Source: Parasutterella muris (GTDB lineage Bacteria > Pseudomonadota > Gammaproteobacteria > Burkholderiales > Burkholderiaceae_F). From it: a stretch of DNA of 64,000 bases. Positions 43,359-51,254 of this stretch are shown here, piece by piece. The first letter of the stretch is position 1. The number at the start of each line of letters is the position of its first letter. A model generated the notes under the pieces. The model searched no databases and had not been told where the DNA came from. It was given only the letters and a program-made list of their open reading frames with translations. Location: the NCBI RefSeq assembly GCF_943193095.1, contig NZ_CALPCV010000008.1:1-64000 (forward strand), in the 5' to 3' direction. The position numbers and the translations under genes are program-made.

Positions 43359-45492
43359 CTCCGCCGCCTGTGGGACTTTTTCTTGTGAGCTTTTTATCCG
43401 TTAGGCAAATAACTTCGAGTTTTTCAGAATTGACGGTTTTCAACTGTCCGTCAACCATGGATCCGAAATCTTCGTCAATCGATTTCAAGGCTCTCAAAAC
43501 CTGCCAAACCGTCTCGAAGTCCTTGTTGTTATCTAGCACTGAATCGGCCGGAATTCCAGCGGGTGTGACAATCGGAATAATGACGTAGCCGCGCTCCTTC
43601 TTCGTATTCTTGGAAGTACGCATAACTCGTCCGACAGTCTGGACAACGTCGACCATCGACTTACGAGGCGACAAGAAAAGCACGGCGTCTAACGAAGGAA
43701 CATCGACGCCCTCGGAAAGACAGCGAACATTAAATAGGATTTTGCAGTGTCCTTCTTCCGTGTCGGCCCTAAGCCATTCGAGACGGTTGGCTTTTTCTGT
43801 TGCATCCATCGATCCGTCGATGTGGCGTGCATCGCAAATGAGACCGTTCTGTTCATTAAAGAAAGCTTCATCCAAGGACTTGGTTTCTTTACGGAGTTTG
43901 TCTTTAAACCGCTCAATTGTGTTTTGGAATTCAGCTGTAAATTGTTTGGAAGAAACTTTGTCGTATTTGTCGGAAGGATTGATAACCTGAGCAAAACCGA
44001 CAGCTCGTCTCATGGGCTGCAAATCGTCTCCGAGTGAGATTTCGCCCTGTAAGTCGCGCTTAGACAAAGCCCTCCAGCATCCGATGACTTTTGCAGCGTT
44101 CGATACGGAGAGACCTCCCTGAGCTCCGAGAGCTAAATCATCCGGATCGTTCTTATCTCCAATCATGGATTCGTTGACCGTCAGAACAATAACTTTGTAG
44201 TCAACCAGGCTTCCGAGTCTGACCGCTTGTGTGAAGTTAATCGAGTGGAAGGTTTCTCCATAAACGTCTTTATCGTCCATGGAGTAGAGGACAATGTCGC
44301 CCTCGTCATTTTGTTTTTTCGCATTACTGCCGTAAATTTTCGGCGTAGCCGTCATGTAGAGACGCTTTTTCGCTTTGACGTAGTCATTGTTGTGAATGCG
44401 TGTGAAGACAGCCTCTTTCTCGTCAGTGAAGTGGCCGCCCGCAGTTCTGTGAGCCTCATCACAAATCACTAAATCGAACTCTTTGACAGCGTCGGTCGGT
44501 AAATTCTGCGCCTGATGAATAACATCGATGGACTGGTAGGTAGAGAAGATGACCGTCATCGCATCCTTGTTTTCCAAGGCTTTTGTCACTTCTTTTCCTA
44601 ACGTCTTGGCGTCGGTCGTGGCCGGATAAGAGAGTTCGCTTCCGACGGTCAAAGATTCCAAATCCTCCAGATCGGCTTTACCGGTGGAAGAATCAGAACA
44701 AACCGCAAAAGCCTTGATGGGATAAATGCATTGCTGCTTCCAGTCTGTGAGCGTCTGCGAAAGAAGAGAAAGCGACGGCACTAAGAACAAAACCAACTTG
44801 CCTTCCCCGGCTTGCTTCTCTGCAATCTTCAGAGAAGTGTAGGTCTTACCGGTACCGCAGGCCATGATCAGTTTGCCGCGGTCGGCTTCTTTAAAGCCGT
44901 TGATAACTTTTCTGATAGCTTCTTTTTGATAGTCGCGAGGGGTACGCTTTGCAACTTCTTTTAATTCTCCCCTCTGATAAGCGTCCCAGTCGACGGTAGA
45001 ACTTGCTAAGGTTTCTCGTGTTATCAGAGTGATCGGAGGAACTTGCTTGTCAAGTTCTTCTCTGACGTTCTCGCTCCATTTTTCATTGGTCGCGACTAAG
45101 AAACGTCTGGTGAAGAACGGTTTGCTGGACGAAGCAAGGAATGAGTCGACGCCGCCTTTAAGGACTGTGGCTTCTTTGTCATAGAACTTGCACTGAATTG
45201 CCGTAAATCTGTTGTCATCGGCGTTAACGCCGACCAGGTCTATGCCGATGTCGCGAGAGGACGATACTAATTCCGGGTGCTTCTGACTCCAGTCCTTATA
45301 AGTTAGGACCTCAGAAAATAAGTCTCGGTACGTCGGTTCTTTTGTGAGCCAGTCTCGGATCAGCGTTTCAAACCGAGTTCCTTTATCGCGCTTAATGCCG
45401 GATGAGGAGTTCCCGAGATTATAAAGTAAACGGTCTAGCGAGAGATGGGAGGGGTTATACATATTTACTGCTTGAACTTTATTTTCTGCCAT
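43135..45492 (-). CDS. Type ISP restriction-modification enzyme, Mrr nuclease and helicase half (frame broken at A8)
   Basis: From ATG 45492. Mrr-like PD-(D/E)xK nuclease: Asp85 in DIGIDLVG and Gln100-Cys-Lys102. Superfamily 2 translocase: GTGKT (213-217), DEAH (345-348), SMTATPK and VQTVGRVMRT. After the A8 tract (43344-43351) the frame reads about 70 residues of Arg/Lys/Ser-rich out-of-frame sequence to a stop at 43135, overlapping the methylase frame. In the intact enzyme the motor moves along DNA after recognition and the nuclease cuts when two enzymes meet; without the fused methylase half this protein would lack sequence recognition. Start uncertain: the frame is open to 45543, but the region 45517-45541 is a terminator-like stem, so an internal start (45492 or 45462) is preferred. 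Confidence 0.85.
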   Translation of the reverse strand: MAENKVQAVNMYNPSHLSLDRLLYNLGNSSSGIKRDKGTRFETLIRDWLTKEPTYRDLFSEVLTYKDWSQKHPELVSSSRDIGIDLVGVNADDNRFTAIQCKFYDKEATVLKGGVDSFLASSSKPFFTRRFLVATNEKWSENVREELDKQVPPITLITRETLASSTVDWDAYQRGELKEVAKRTPRDYQKEAIRKVINGFKEADRGKLIMACGTGKTYTSLKIAEKQAGEGKLVLFLVPSLSLLSQTLTDWKQQCIYPIKAFAVCSDSSTGKADLEDLESLTVGSELSYPATTDAKTLGKEVTKALENKDAMTVIFSTYQSIDVIHQAQNLPTDAVKEFDLVICDEAHRTAGGHFTDEKEAVFTRIHNNDYVKAKKRLYMTATPKIYGSNAKKQNDEGDIVLYSMDDKDVYGETFHSINFTQAVRLGSLVDYKVIVLTVNESMIGDKNDPDDLALGAQGGLSVSNAAKVIGCWRALSKRDLQGEISLGDDLQPMRRAVGFAQVINPSDKYDKVSSKQFTAEFQNTIERFKDKLRKETKSLDEAFFNEQNGLICDARHIDGSMDATEKANRLEWLRADTEEGHCKILFNVRCLSEGVDVPSLDAVLFLSPRKSMVDVVQTVGRVMRTSKNTKKERGYVIIPIVTPAGIPADSVLDNNKDFETVWQVLRALKSIDEDFGSMVDGQLKTVNSEKLEVICLTDKKLTRKSPTGGGDGRKKTKREKASSGRKRCSEPSACSAIRKRFHIGGRHQSENRKESRKPKRMERLGRRCRQDLRRTGQAHQIHFR
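43344..43351 (-). repeat. A8 homopolymer at the frame junction of the Type ISP enzyme
   Basis: T8 on the plus strand, A8 on the coding strand. In the upstream frame the codons read GGC AGA AAA AAA ACA AAG; with seven A they read GGC AGA AAA AAA CAA AGA GGG AGA and pass directly into the methylase frame. It is thus the smallest change that separates or fuses the two halves. Confidence 0.8.
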
Positions 45493-45509
45493 TTGGGGAC
45501 TCAATATAT

Positions 45510-45541
45510 AAAAAGAGGCCTTTTTCCAGGTTAAAAAGGCC
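45510..45541 (-). terminator. Terminator-like hairpin at the 5' end of the restriction gene
   Basis: On the minus strand GGCCTTTTT-aacctgg-AAAAAGGCC (45541 down to 45517), perfect 9-bp stem, then TCTTTTTATATA. It looks like an intrinsic terminator lying 18 bases before the chosen ATG, so it may attenuate transcription of the restriction gene or insulate it from the gene at 45680-46405. Confidence 0.65.
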
Positions 45542-45679
45542 ATTGAATAGTCTTACACGTAGAAAGTATTTTAAAGCATGAAGAATGCGCTCTTTCCCAT
45601 CGTTTAAACGACTCAGTCTTTATAAAAAACACCTCCCGGGGCGGTCGCACCGACTCATTAACCACCTCAGGAAAAGAGT

Positions 45680-46405
45680 CTATACATTCAGTCTTTTTCT
45701 AATATCCACTAAAGTTTCACCGTTGTAGGCAAAGTACAATCCGCCTTGTATGGCTTTTACCTTCATTAAATGTTGTCCAAGGCCGCTTAGTGAGTACGTC
45801 TTGCCTTCAAAGGAAACCTTGTTCTTTTTATCAAGAGTTGTACAGGTGATTTTGGCGTCCTTAACAAATGTCAGCGTAGTGCCTACAGGGATGCCGAGGA
45901 GTTCAAACGTCAAATTGCCTTTCTTAGGCGGCGTTGTTTTAGATGGGGTAGATTCCGGAGCGCTCTCGCCATTTTCGTCAATCGGGTAGCGAATCAGCTG
46001 AGCTTCACTGCCGTTGATTTGAGCGATTGCAGATTGGATTTCGTAGGCCTTCTTGGCATCCATTCCGTAAAATTCGCGGTTCTTAGCGTGGCGTAAAGTC
46101 GGATCAAGCGTATCAATCAGTCTATGCAGTTCCTTATCTCTCAAGCGTTTCTTAACCTTGTAGGCTGCATAACAGTGAAAAGGATCGGGAAGGGCACTGT
46201 TTCTATTAAGACTCTTTAATCTTTTCTCTACGTCATCCGCATAACCAATTTTGACCATGTCCGGAAAGGCAGGATTGACAAGAATATAGATTGAACCCGC
46301 GAATTGTTCTTTCTTTTCATCTCCACAGGTGTAACCTCGCTTTTTCAATTCATCTTCGATGAGATTAATTAAATCTTCGTCCAAACATTGAGATAAAGTA
46401 CTCAT
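45680..46405 (-). CDS. GIY-YIG-like (T5orf172) protein with C-terminal RAMA-like domain
   Basis: 241 residues. The first half contains GSIYILVNPAFPDMVKIGYADDVEKRLKSLN, the GIY-YIG core as found in the T5orf172/Bro group, with the later HAKNREFYGM glutamate region, so a DNA nuclease or DNA-binding role is plausible. After a Pro/Thr/Ser-rich linker the last about 75 residues (LLGIPVGTTLTF, VSFEGKTYSLSGLGQHLM, GLYFAYNGETLVDIRKRL) resemble the RAMA domain often attached to modification enzymes; this is from memory of the family pattern. It lies directly upstream of the Type ISP enzyme in the same direction and probably belongs to the same defence island. Confidence 0.65.
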   Translation of the reverse strand: MSTLSQCLDEDLINLIEDELKKRGYTCGDEKKEQFAGSIYILVNPAFPDMVKIGYADDVEKRLKSLNRNSALPDPFHCYAAYKVKKRLRDKELHRLIDTLDPTLRHAKNREFYGMDAKKAYEIQSAIAQINGSEAQLIRYPIDENGESAPESTPSKTTPPKKGNLTFELLGIPVGTTLTFVKDAKITCTTLDKKNKVSFEGKTYSLSGLGQHLMKVKAIQGGLYFAYNGETLVDIRKRLNV

Positions 46406-46616
46406 TTCAATTCCTTTGCGATAGAGGCGGTAATCTCAATCTTGCCGCTGCCGGCGTGATGGATTAAAAATTATTTGCAGTTGTTGTCAGTGAGATTGTA
46501 AATCGATGAGTTTACCCGTTGCTTGATCAACTCTTGTAAAACTGCCTGTCGTTCTTCATCGGCGAGGCATTTGCAAGCTTCAGGATCGCATTCGCAGCGG
46601 CTCGATTGCGCTTCGG
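46406..46616 (-). other. Spacer between tRNA-Pro terminator and the GIY-YIG-like gene
   Basis: About 210 bases. On the minus strand a stop-free stretch ends at 46471 and reads SSRCECDPEACKC followed by LADEERQAVLQELIKQR and a Cys-Lys end. It looks protein-like but has no start after the tRNA terminator, so it may be the 3' end of a lost gene. Nothing else recognised. Confidence 0.3.
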
Positions 46617-46650
46617 AAAAAGAAAAACCGCGCAGGTCTTGCGCGGTTTT
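46617..46650 (-). terminator. Rho-independent terminator after tRNA-Pro
   Basis: On the minus strand AAACCGCGCA-agacc-TGCGCGGTTT (46649 down to 46625), followed by TTCTTTTTCC. Directly downstream of the tRNA. Confidence 0.9.
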
Positions 46651-46659
46651 TACGAATTC

Positions 46660-46736
46660 TGGTCGGAGTGAGAGGATTCGAACCTCCGACACCTGCGTCC
46701 CGAACGCAGTACTCTACCAGGCTGAGCTACACTCCG
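46660..46736 (-). tRNA. tRNA-Pro (anticodon CGG)
   Basis: 77 bases with encoded CCA. Acceptor CGGAGTG pairs with CACTCCG; D-arm AGCTCAGCCTGGTAGAG; anticodon stem CTGCG-TTCGGGA-CGCAG gives anticodon CGG (reads CCG); T-arm GGAGGTTCGAATCCTCT. It stands between ispB and the restriction island and could have served as an integration target, but no repeated copy of its 3' end was seen at the other side. Confidence 0.97.
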
Positions 46737-46754
46737 ATTTGACCGTCAAGTGAA

Positions 46755-47735
46755 CTAACTGTCCCTCTCAACTGTCAAGGAAAGCAATTCTATCAGAGAA
46801 TTTTTGAATGCGCTACTCGGGAGGCAGTCAAGCTGTCGAATTCCGTTCTGAACTTCATTTCTGGCTGCGGAAATGCAGGACTCAATCGCATTAGTTTTCT
46901 TGATAATTCCGATAATTGCGTCAAGGTCAGGATCGCTGTGACTGATTGCGTTACGAATTGTTTCAGCGTCCGTCTCTGAGCAGTTTCTCAGCGCATAAAT
47001 AAGCGGCATTGTCATTTTGCCTTCGCGTAAATCGGTGCCAAGATTCTTTCCGGTATTTCCGGAGACGCCGACATAATCCAGTACGTCATCAATAATCTGG
47101 AATGCTCGGCCAAGACACAGCGCATATTCGGCCATAGCGTCTTCTACCGCTTTGTCGGCGCCGGCAGAGACCGCCGCCATGCGGGCAGCCGCTTCAAACA
47201 GTACGCCGGTTTTACGCTCAATCACTTCAATGTAGCGCTTCTCGTCCACGGTGGTGTCGTGAATGTTTAAAAGCTGAATGACTTCGCCTTCGGAAACACG
47301 GTTTACCGCCCCGGCAACAATTTCACAGATCCTCAGATTCTGTGTTCGGACCATTAACTGGAATGCTTTCGAATACATAAAGTCACCAACCAGAATCGCG
47401 CTGGCATTGCCCCACTTGAAGCTGGCCGTGGGCTTGCCGCGTCTTAAATCTGATTCGTCGACCACATCGTCATGGAGAAGACTGGCGGTATGGACATACT
47501 CGATCATTGTGGCTAAAAACACAGGATCCTTGTTTTGACATCCGAGCGCTCGGGCGATCAGAAGAAGAACAACAGGACGCATCCGTTTGCCGCCTGCGCT
47601 GACAATGTAGCCAGAGATCTTCTTAATAAGAGGGATGTCACTTTGCAAATCAGAAATTACCGCCTTGTCTACCTCGACGAGATCTTCAGCGATCGGTGCA
47701 ATAACGCGCTGCATCGTTTCTGCTACGTTGGCCAT
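46755..47735 (-). CDS. ispB: Polyprenyl (octaprenyl) diphosphate synthase
   Basis: Makes the isoprenoid side chain of ubiquinone/menaquinone. Start at ATG 47735 (AGGAAT upstream) gives 326 residues; a frame extension to 47783 lacks support. First Asp-rich motif LLHDDVVDESD (89-96) with RRG after it, GGKRMRP (48-54) for IPP binding, and second motif FQIIDDVLDY. The order tRNA-Pro, ispB, divergent rplU is conserved in betaproteobacteria. Confidence 0.95.
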   Translation of the reverse strand: MANVAETMQRVIAPIAEDLVEVDKAVISDLQSDIPLIKKISGYIVSAGGKRMRPVVLLLIARALGCQNKDPVFLATMIEYVHTASLLHDDVVDESDLRRGKPTASFKWGNASAILVGDFMYSKAFQLMVRTQNLRICEIVAGAVNRVSEGEVIQLLNIHDTTVDEKRYIEVIERKTGVLFEAAARMAAVSAGADKAVEDAMAEYALCLGRAFQIIDDVLDYVGVSGNTGKNLGTDLREGKMTMPLIYALRNCSETDAETIRNAISHSDPDLDAIIGIIKKTNAIESCISAARNEVQNGIRQLDCLPSSAFKNSLIELLSLTVERDS

Positions 47736-48059
47736 TCTTTTTATTCCTAATAATGCGAAATATTTGTGTTTAATATTAAACAAGATTTCTGAATTAATGG
47801 AAATTAGAACAGGAAAGTGTCCGTGACTAGCTTATATACGGCAATAATTCCTGCCCGCTAAGAAAACTGACCCGAATAAGACTCGGCTGTTAAAAACATG
47901 GAAGAGGCGGCGGAAAATGAAGCTTTCATATTAATAAAGCACCATGGAAACTCCTTCGATCAGAGCGCTTTCCTCACTCTGAAGATGAACTGCGGACAGA
48001 CGCTGCGCAGCAACAAAGTACTGAGGATGAGGCGGAGAAAAAATAAAACATATAACGGT
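47736..48059. other. Divergent intergenic region between ispB and rplU
   Basis: About 320 bases with no credible gene; short stop-free stretches lack ribosome sites. The part next to ispB is A/T-rich and probably carries its promoter; the part next to rplU is its upstream region. I saw no riboswitch or repeat. Confidence 0.5.
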
Positions 48060-48088
48060 TTGACTTAATGAGAATTTTCCTCCATAAT
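48060..48088 (+). promoter_or_regulatory. Promoter of rplU-rpmA
   Basis: TTGACT (48060-48065), 17-base spacer, CATAAT (48083-48088): five of six matches in each box. It leaves a leader of about 75 bases before rplU. Confidence 0.75.
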
Positions 48089-48171
48089 GCCGAGCTCTGC
48101 GCAAACTTCTTTCTAGCAAACAAAAAGGCTTCAGCAGGACGCAGACTGCATTGAAGTGTTAAAGGTAAAGC

Positions 48172-48483
48172 ATGTACGCAATTATTAAAACCGGCGGCAA
48201 ACAGTACACTGTTGCTGTTGGCGATAAAGTAAAAGTCGAAACTCTGCCGGGCGAAGTCGGCTCTCAGATCAAACTCGAGACCGTTCTCGCTGTTAAGACT
48301 GATGCCGGTCTTACTCTTGGCAACCCGACAGTTCCGGGCGCTTTTGTTACAGCCACGGTCCTCTCTGAAGGTCGTCACGACAAGGTACGTATCTTCAAGT
48401 TCCGTCGCCGCAAGCACTCTATGAAGAGCGGCGGTCATCGTCAGAACTACACCGAACTCAAGATTGACGAGATTTCGGCCTAA
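48172..48483 (+). CDS. rplU: 50S ribosomal protein L21
   Basis: 103 residues, MYAIIKTGGKQYTVAVGDKVKVE to HRQNYTELKIDEI, full L21. Binds 23S rRNA domain I. Ribosome site AAAGGTAAAG before the ATG. Co-transcribed with rpmA (28-base gap). Confidence 0.98.
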   Translation: MYAIIKTGGKQYTVAVGDKVKVETLPGEVGSQIKLETVLAVKTDAGLTLGNPTVPGAFVTATVLSEGRHDKVRIFKFRRRKHSMKSGGHRQNYTELKIDEISA

Positions 48484-48511
48484 TTTGAATTTTTGATAAG
48501 AGGTATTTGAA

Positions 48512-48769
48512 ATGGCACATAAGAAAGGCGGCGGATCGACACGTAACGGCCGCGATTCCAACGCTCAGCGTCTTGGCGTTAAAGTTTTCGGCTCTGAAAT
48601 GATCCAGCCGGGCGCCATCATCGTTCGTCAGCGCGGCACGAACTTCCACGCCGGTGAAAACGTCGGTATGGGTCGTGACCACACTCTGTTCGCAAAGGTT
48701 GCAGGTAAGGTTGAATTCGTTGTCCACGGACGTCTGAATCGTCACTACGTCAACGTAGTTCCCGTCTAA
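48512..48769 (+). CDS. rpmA: 50S ribosomal protein L27
   Basis: 85 residues starting MAHKKGGGSTRNGRDSNAQRLG, the L27 N-terminus that reaches the peptidyl-transferase centre. No Firmicutes-type N-terminal pre-sequence. Ribosome site AGAGG before the ATG. Followed by a terminator. Confidence 0.98.
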   Translation: MAHKKGGGSTRNGRDSNAQRLGVKVFGSEMIQPGAIIVRQRGTNFHAGENVGMGRDHTLFAKVAGKVEFVVHGRLNRHYVNVVPV

Positions 48770-48800
48770 TCTTTACTGACGACACTTTAAAAGAATTGAG

Positions 48801-48840
48801 GCGCCCCATTCCTAGCAAGGAACGGGGCGCTTAATTATTT
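48801..48840 (+). terminator. Terminator after rpmA
   Basis: GCGCCCCATTCC-tagcaa-GGAACGGGGCGC (48801-48830, one A-C mismatch) followed by TTAATTATTT. Separates the ribosomal pair from obg. Confidence 0.75.
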
Positions 48841-48888
48841 ACCTGACTATCATCACATAATTAGAACTATTGCCAGCGGCAGGAAAAA

Positions 48889-49986
48889 ATGAAATTCGTA
48901 GATGAAGCAAAAATTGAAGTCATGGCCGGAAAGGGCGGCAACGGTGTTGCCTCGTTCCGCCGTGAAAAATTCATTCCTAAAGGCGGTCCTGACGGCGGAG
49001 ACGGCGGCCGGGGCGGATCGATTTACGCGATTGCAGACCGTAACCTTAACACTCTGATTGACTACCGCTATACCCGTAAGTTCCAAGCTAAAAACGGCGA
49101 AAACGGCCGCGGAAGCGACTGCTACGGCAGAGGCGCCCCCGATATTGAACTGCGCGTGCCCGTCGGAACCGTGATTACCGATATCAATACCGGCGAAACC
49201 ATTGCCGACTTGGATAAAAACGGTGAGAAGGCGCTTTTAGCCCGCGGCGGAAAAGGCGGCCTCGGCAACCTCCATTTCAAGTCTTCGACGAACCGTGCGC
49301 CTCGTCAGTGCACGCCCGGAGAACCCGGAGAGGAAAGAGCGCTCAAGCTTGAACTGCGCGTATTGGCCGATGTCGGTTTGCTCGGACTGCCGAATGCGGG
49401 CAAGTCCACTCTGATTTCTGCTGTATCCAACGCTAAACCGAGAATTGCGGACTATCCCTTCACAACACTGCATCCGCATCTGGGTGTTGTGCGTGCTGGC
49501 CCCGAGTCGAGCTTTGTGATCGCTGATATTCCCGGACTGATCGAGGGTGCCTCTGAAGGCGCCGGACTCGGTCATCAGTTCCTCAGACACCTCTCTCGTA
49601 CCAGTCTGCTGCTTCATGTGATCGATGTTGCTCCGATGCACGCGGAGGAAGATCCGATCGCGGCGGCTAAAGCTATCGTTGAAGAACTTCGTAAGTTCGA
49701 TCCTGCTCTGGCAGATAAACCGCGCTGGGTAGTTCTGAACAAGATGGACTTGGTGCCCGAAGAGGAACGCGCTGAAGTTATTGAGAAGTACCGTAAGGAA
49801 TTCGGTGCGGATACGCCGCTCTTTGCGATCTCGGCAGCGACCCGAGAAGGTACCGATAAACTCGTGAACGCGATCGCGGCAGATATCCATGAGCAGAGAA
49901 GACAGCTGCTCGCGGAGTCTGAGCCGGATGTGCGCTTTGACGATCAGGAAGAAGTTTTCCCGCCTGAACCTGAAGAAGAAAAATAA
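48889..49986 (+). CDS. obg: GTPase Obg/CgtA
   Basis: 365-residue ribosome-assembly GTPase. Glycine-rich Obg fold at the N-terminus (MKFVDEAKIEVMAGKGGNG), G1 GLPNAGKSTLI (166-176), switch DYPFTTLHPHLGVV, G3 DIPGLIEGA, G4 NKMD. Short acidic tail (EEVFPPEPEEEK) as in proteobacteria. AGGAAAAA precedes the ATG. Confidence 0.97.
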   Translation: MKFVDEAKIEVMAGKGGNGVASFRREKFIPKGGPDGGDGGRGGSIYAIADRNLNTLIDYRYTRKFQAKNGENGRGSDCYGRGAPDIELRVPVGTVITDINTGETIADLDKNGEKALLARGGKGGLGNLHFKSSTNRAPRQCTPGEPGEERALKLELRVLADVGLLGLPNAGKSTLISAVSNAKPRIADYPFTTLHPHLGVVRAGPESSFVIADIPGLIEGASEGAGLGHQFLRHLSRTSLLLHVIDVAPMHAEEDPIAAAKAIVEELRKFDPALADKPRWVVLNKMDLVPEEERAEVIEKYRKEFGADTPLFAISAATREGTDKLVNAIAADIHEQRRQLLAESEPDVRFDDQEEVFPPEPEEEK

Positions 49987-49997
49987 ACTGATAAAGA

Positions 49998-50018
49998 CCG
50001 CCGTGCACAGCACGGCGG
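49998..50018 (+). terminator. Hairpin between obg and proB
   Basis: CCGCCGTGC-aca-GCACGGCGG, perfect 9-bp stem, followed by CTTAATATAT without a real T run. Partial terminator or transcript-stabilising stem within an otherwise conserved obg-proB unit. Confidence 0.55.
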
Positions 50019-50070
50019 CTTAATATATGCAGTATCTCCCAAACCAACGAATCCCGGATTAGCAGAAGAT

Positions 50071-51201
50071 ATGGAAGAAAATCTTAAAGTTTGGCAGGAC
50101 GCCAAACGCATCGTCGTAAAAGTCGGTTCCTCCTTAGTGACAGACGAAGGCCGCGGAGTGGATCGCGCTGCGATCGATCGCTGGACAAAGCAAATTTCGG
50201 AACTCCAGAAACTGGGCAAACAAGTGATTTGGGTGAGCTCAGGTGCCGTGGCCGAAGGCGTGGTACGCCTCGGCTGGAGTAAGCGCCCGAAGAAAATGCA
50301 TGAACTGCAGGCGGCGGCCGCGGTCGGGCAAATGGGCATTATCGAAGCGTATGAAAAAAGCTTTGAGATCTACGGAATCAAGACCGCTCAGATCCTGCTC
50401 ACACACGCCGACTTGGCGGACCGGGAAAGATATCTGAATGCTCGTCAGACACTGGTGACGCTCTTAGATCTCGGAGTCGTGCCGATCATCAATGAAAACG
50501 ACACAGTTGTCACAAACGAAATTAAAGTGGGCGACAACGATACGCTTGGTGCATTGGTGACCAATCTCGTGGAGGCGGACCTTCTCGTCATTCTTACCGA
50601 CCAGCTTGGGCTCTTTACCGCGGATCCCCGCAGCAATGCCGATGCGCGCCTAGTTCAGGTCGGACGGGCCGGAGATAAAAAATACGAAGAGATGGCGGGC
50701 GGCGCCGGCTCCTCAATCGGCAAGGGCGGTATGCTGACCAAAATCTTGGCGGCTAAGCGCGCGGCTCGAAGCGGTGCTTCCACGATTATCGCAAGCGGAA
50801 GAATCGAAGACGTGCTGGTAAAACTTGCGCACGGTGAGTCAATCGGCACACTGCTTTATGCCGAAAGTCGGCCGATGTCCGCGCGAAGCCAATGGATCGC
50901 CGATCACCTGCAGCTCAAAGGCAAATGCGTGATCGATGAAGGTGCGATTCACGCCGTCAGAGCAGGTAAGAGCCTTCTGCCGGTCGGTGTTAAGGCTGTG
51001 GAAGGAGACTTCCTGAGAGGAGAAGTCGTCGCCTGTGTGGATAAGGACGGAAAAGAAATTTGCCGCGGCCTTATTAACTATGGTTCTGCCGAAGCAAAGC
51101 GCATCATGGGACATCACACCGACGAAATCTTGGATGAACTCGGTTATATCGAACAGCGTGAACTGATCCATCAGGACAATATGGTCGTCGCTTCACTCTG
51201 A
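50071..51201 (+). CDS. proB: Glutamate 5-kinase
   Basis: First step of proline synthesis. 376 residues: amino-acid kinase domain (KVGSSLVTDEG, VSSGAVAEG, INENDTV, LTDQLGLFTADPR, GGMLTKILAAK) and a C-terminal PUA domain (from about 280, GKCVIDEGAIHAVRAGKSLLPVGV). Feedback inhibition by proline is known for the family. Confidence 0.97.
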   Translation: MEENLKVWQDAKRIVVKVGSSLVTDEGRGVDRAAIDRWTKQISELQKLGKQVIWVSSGAVAEGVVRLGWSKRPKKMHELQAAAAVGQMGIIEAYEKSFEIYGIKTAQILLTHADLADRERYLNARQTLVTLLDLGVVPIINENDTVVTNEIKVGDNDTLGALVTNLVEADLLVILTDQLGLFTADPRSNADARLVQVGRAGDKKYEEMAGGAGSSIGKGGMLTKILAAKRAARSGASTIIASGRIEDVLVKLAHGESIGTLLYAESRPMSARSQWIADHLQLKGKCVIDEGAIHAVRAGKSLLPVGVKAVEGDFLRGEVVACVDKDGKEICRGLINYGSAEAKRIMGHHTDEILDELGYIEQRELIHQDNMVVASL

Positions 51202-51215
51202 TCTTCTGATATCAA

Positions 51216-51253
51216 AAAAGCCGCTCCTGCGTTTTGCATTGAGAGCGGCTTTT
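51216..51253. terminator. Bidirectional terminator between proB and rppH
   Basis: AAAAGCCGCTC (51216-51226) and GAGCGGCTTTT (51243-51253) form an 11-bp stem with U tracts on both strands, serving the convergent proB and rppH genes. Confidence 0.9.
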
Positions 51254-51254
51254 C

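Noticed and set aside
46471..46692. Minus-strand open frame starting MSEVRILSLRP
   Set aside because: Its start lies inside the tRNA-Pro T-arm and it runs through the tRNA terminator; the N-terminus is simply translated tRNA sequence.
46660..46736. Prophage or integrative element attached at tRNA-Pro
   Set aside because: No integrase gene and no repeated copy of the tRNA 3' end seen in the window.
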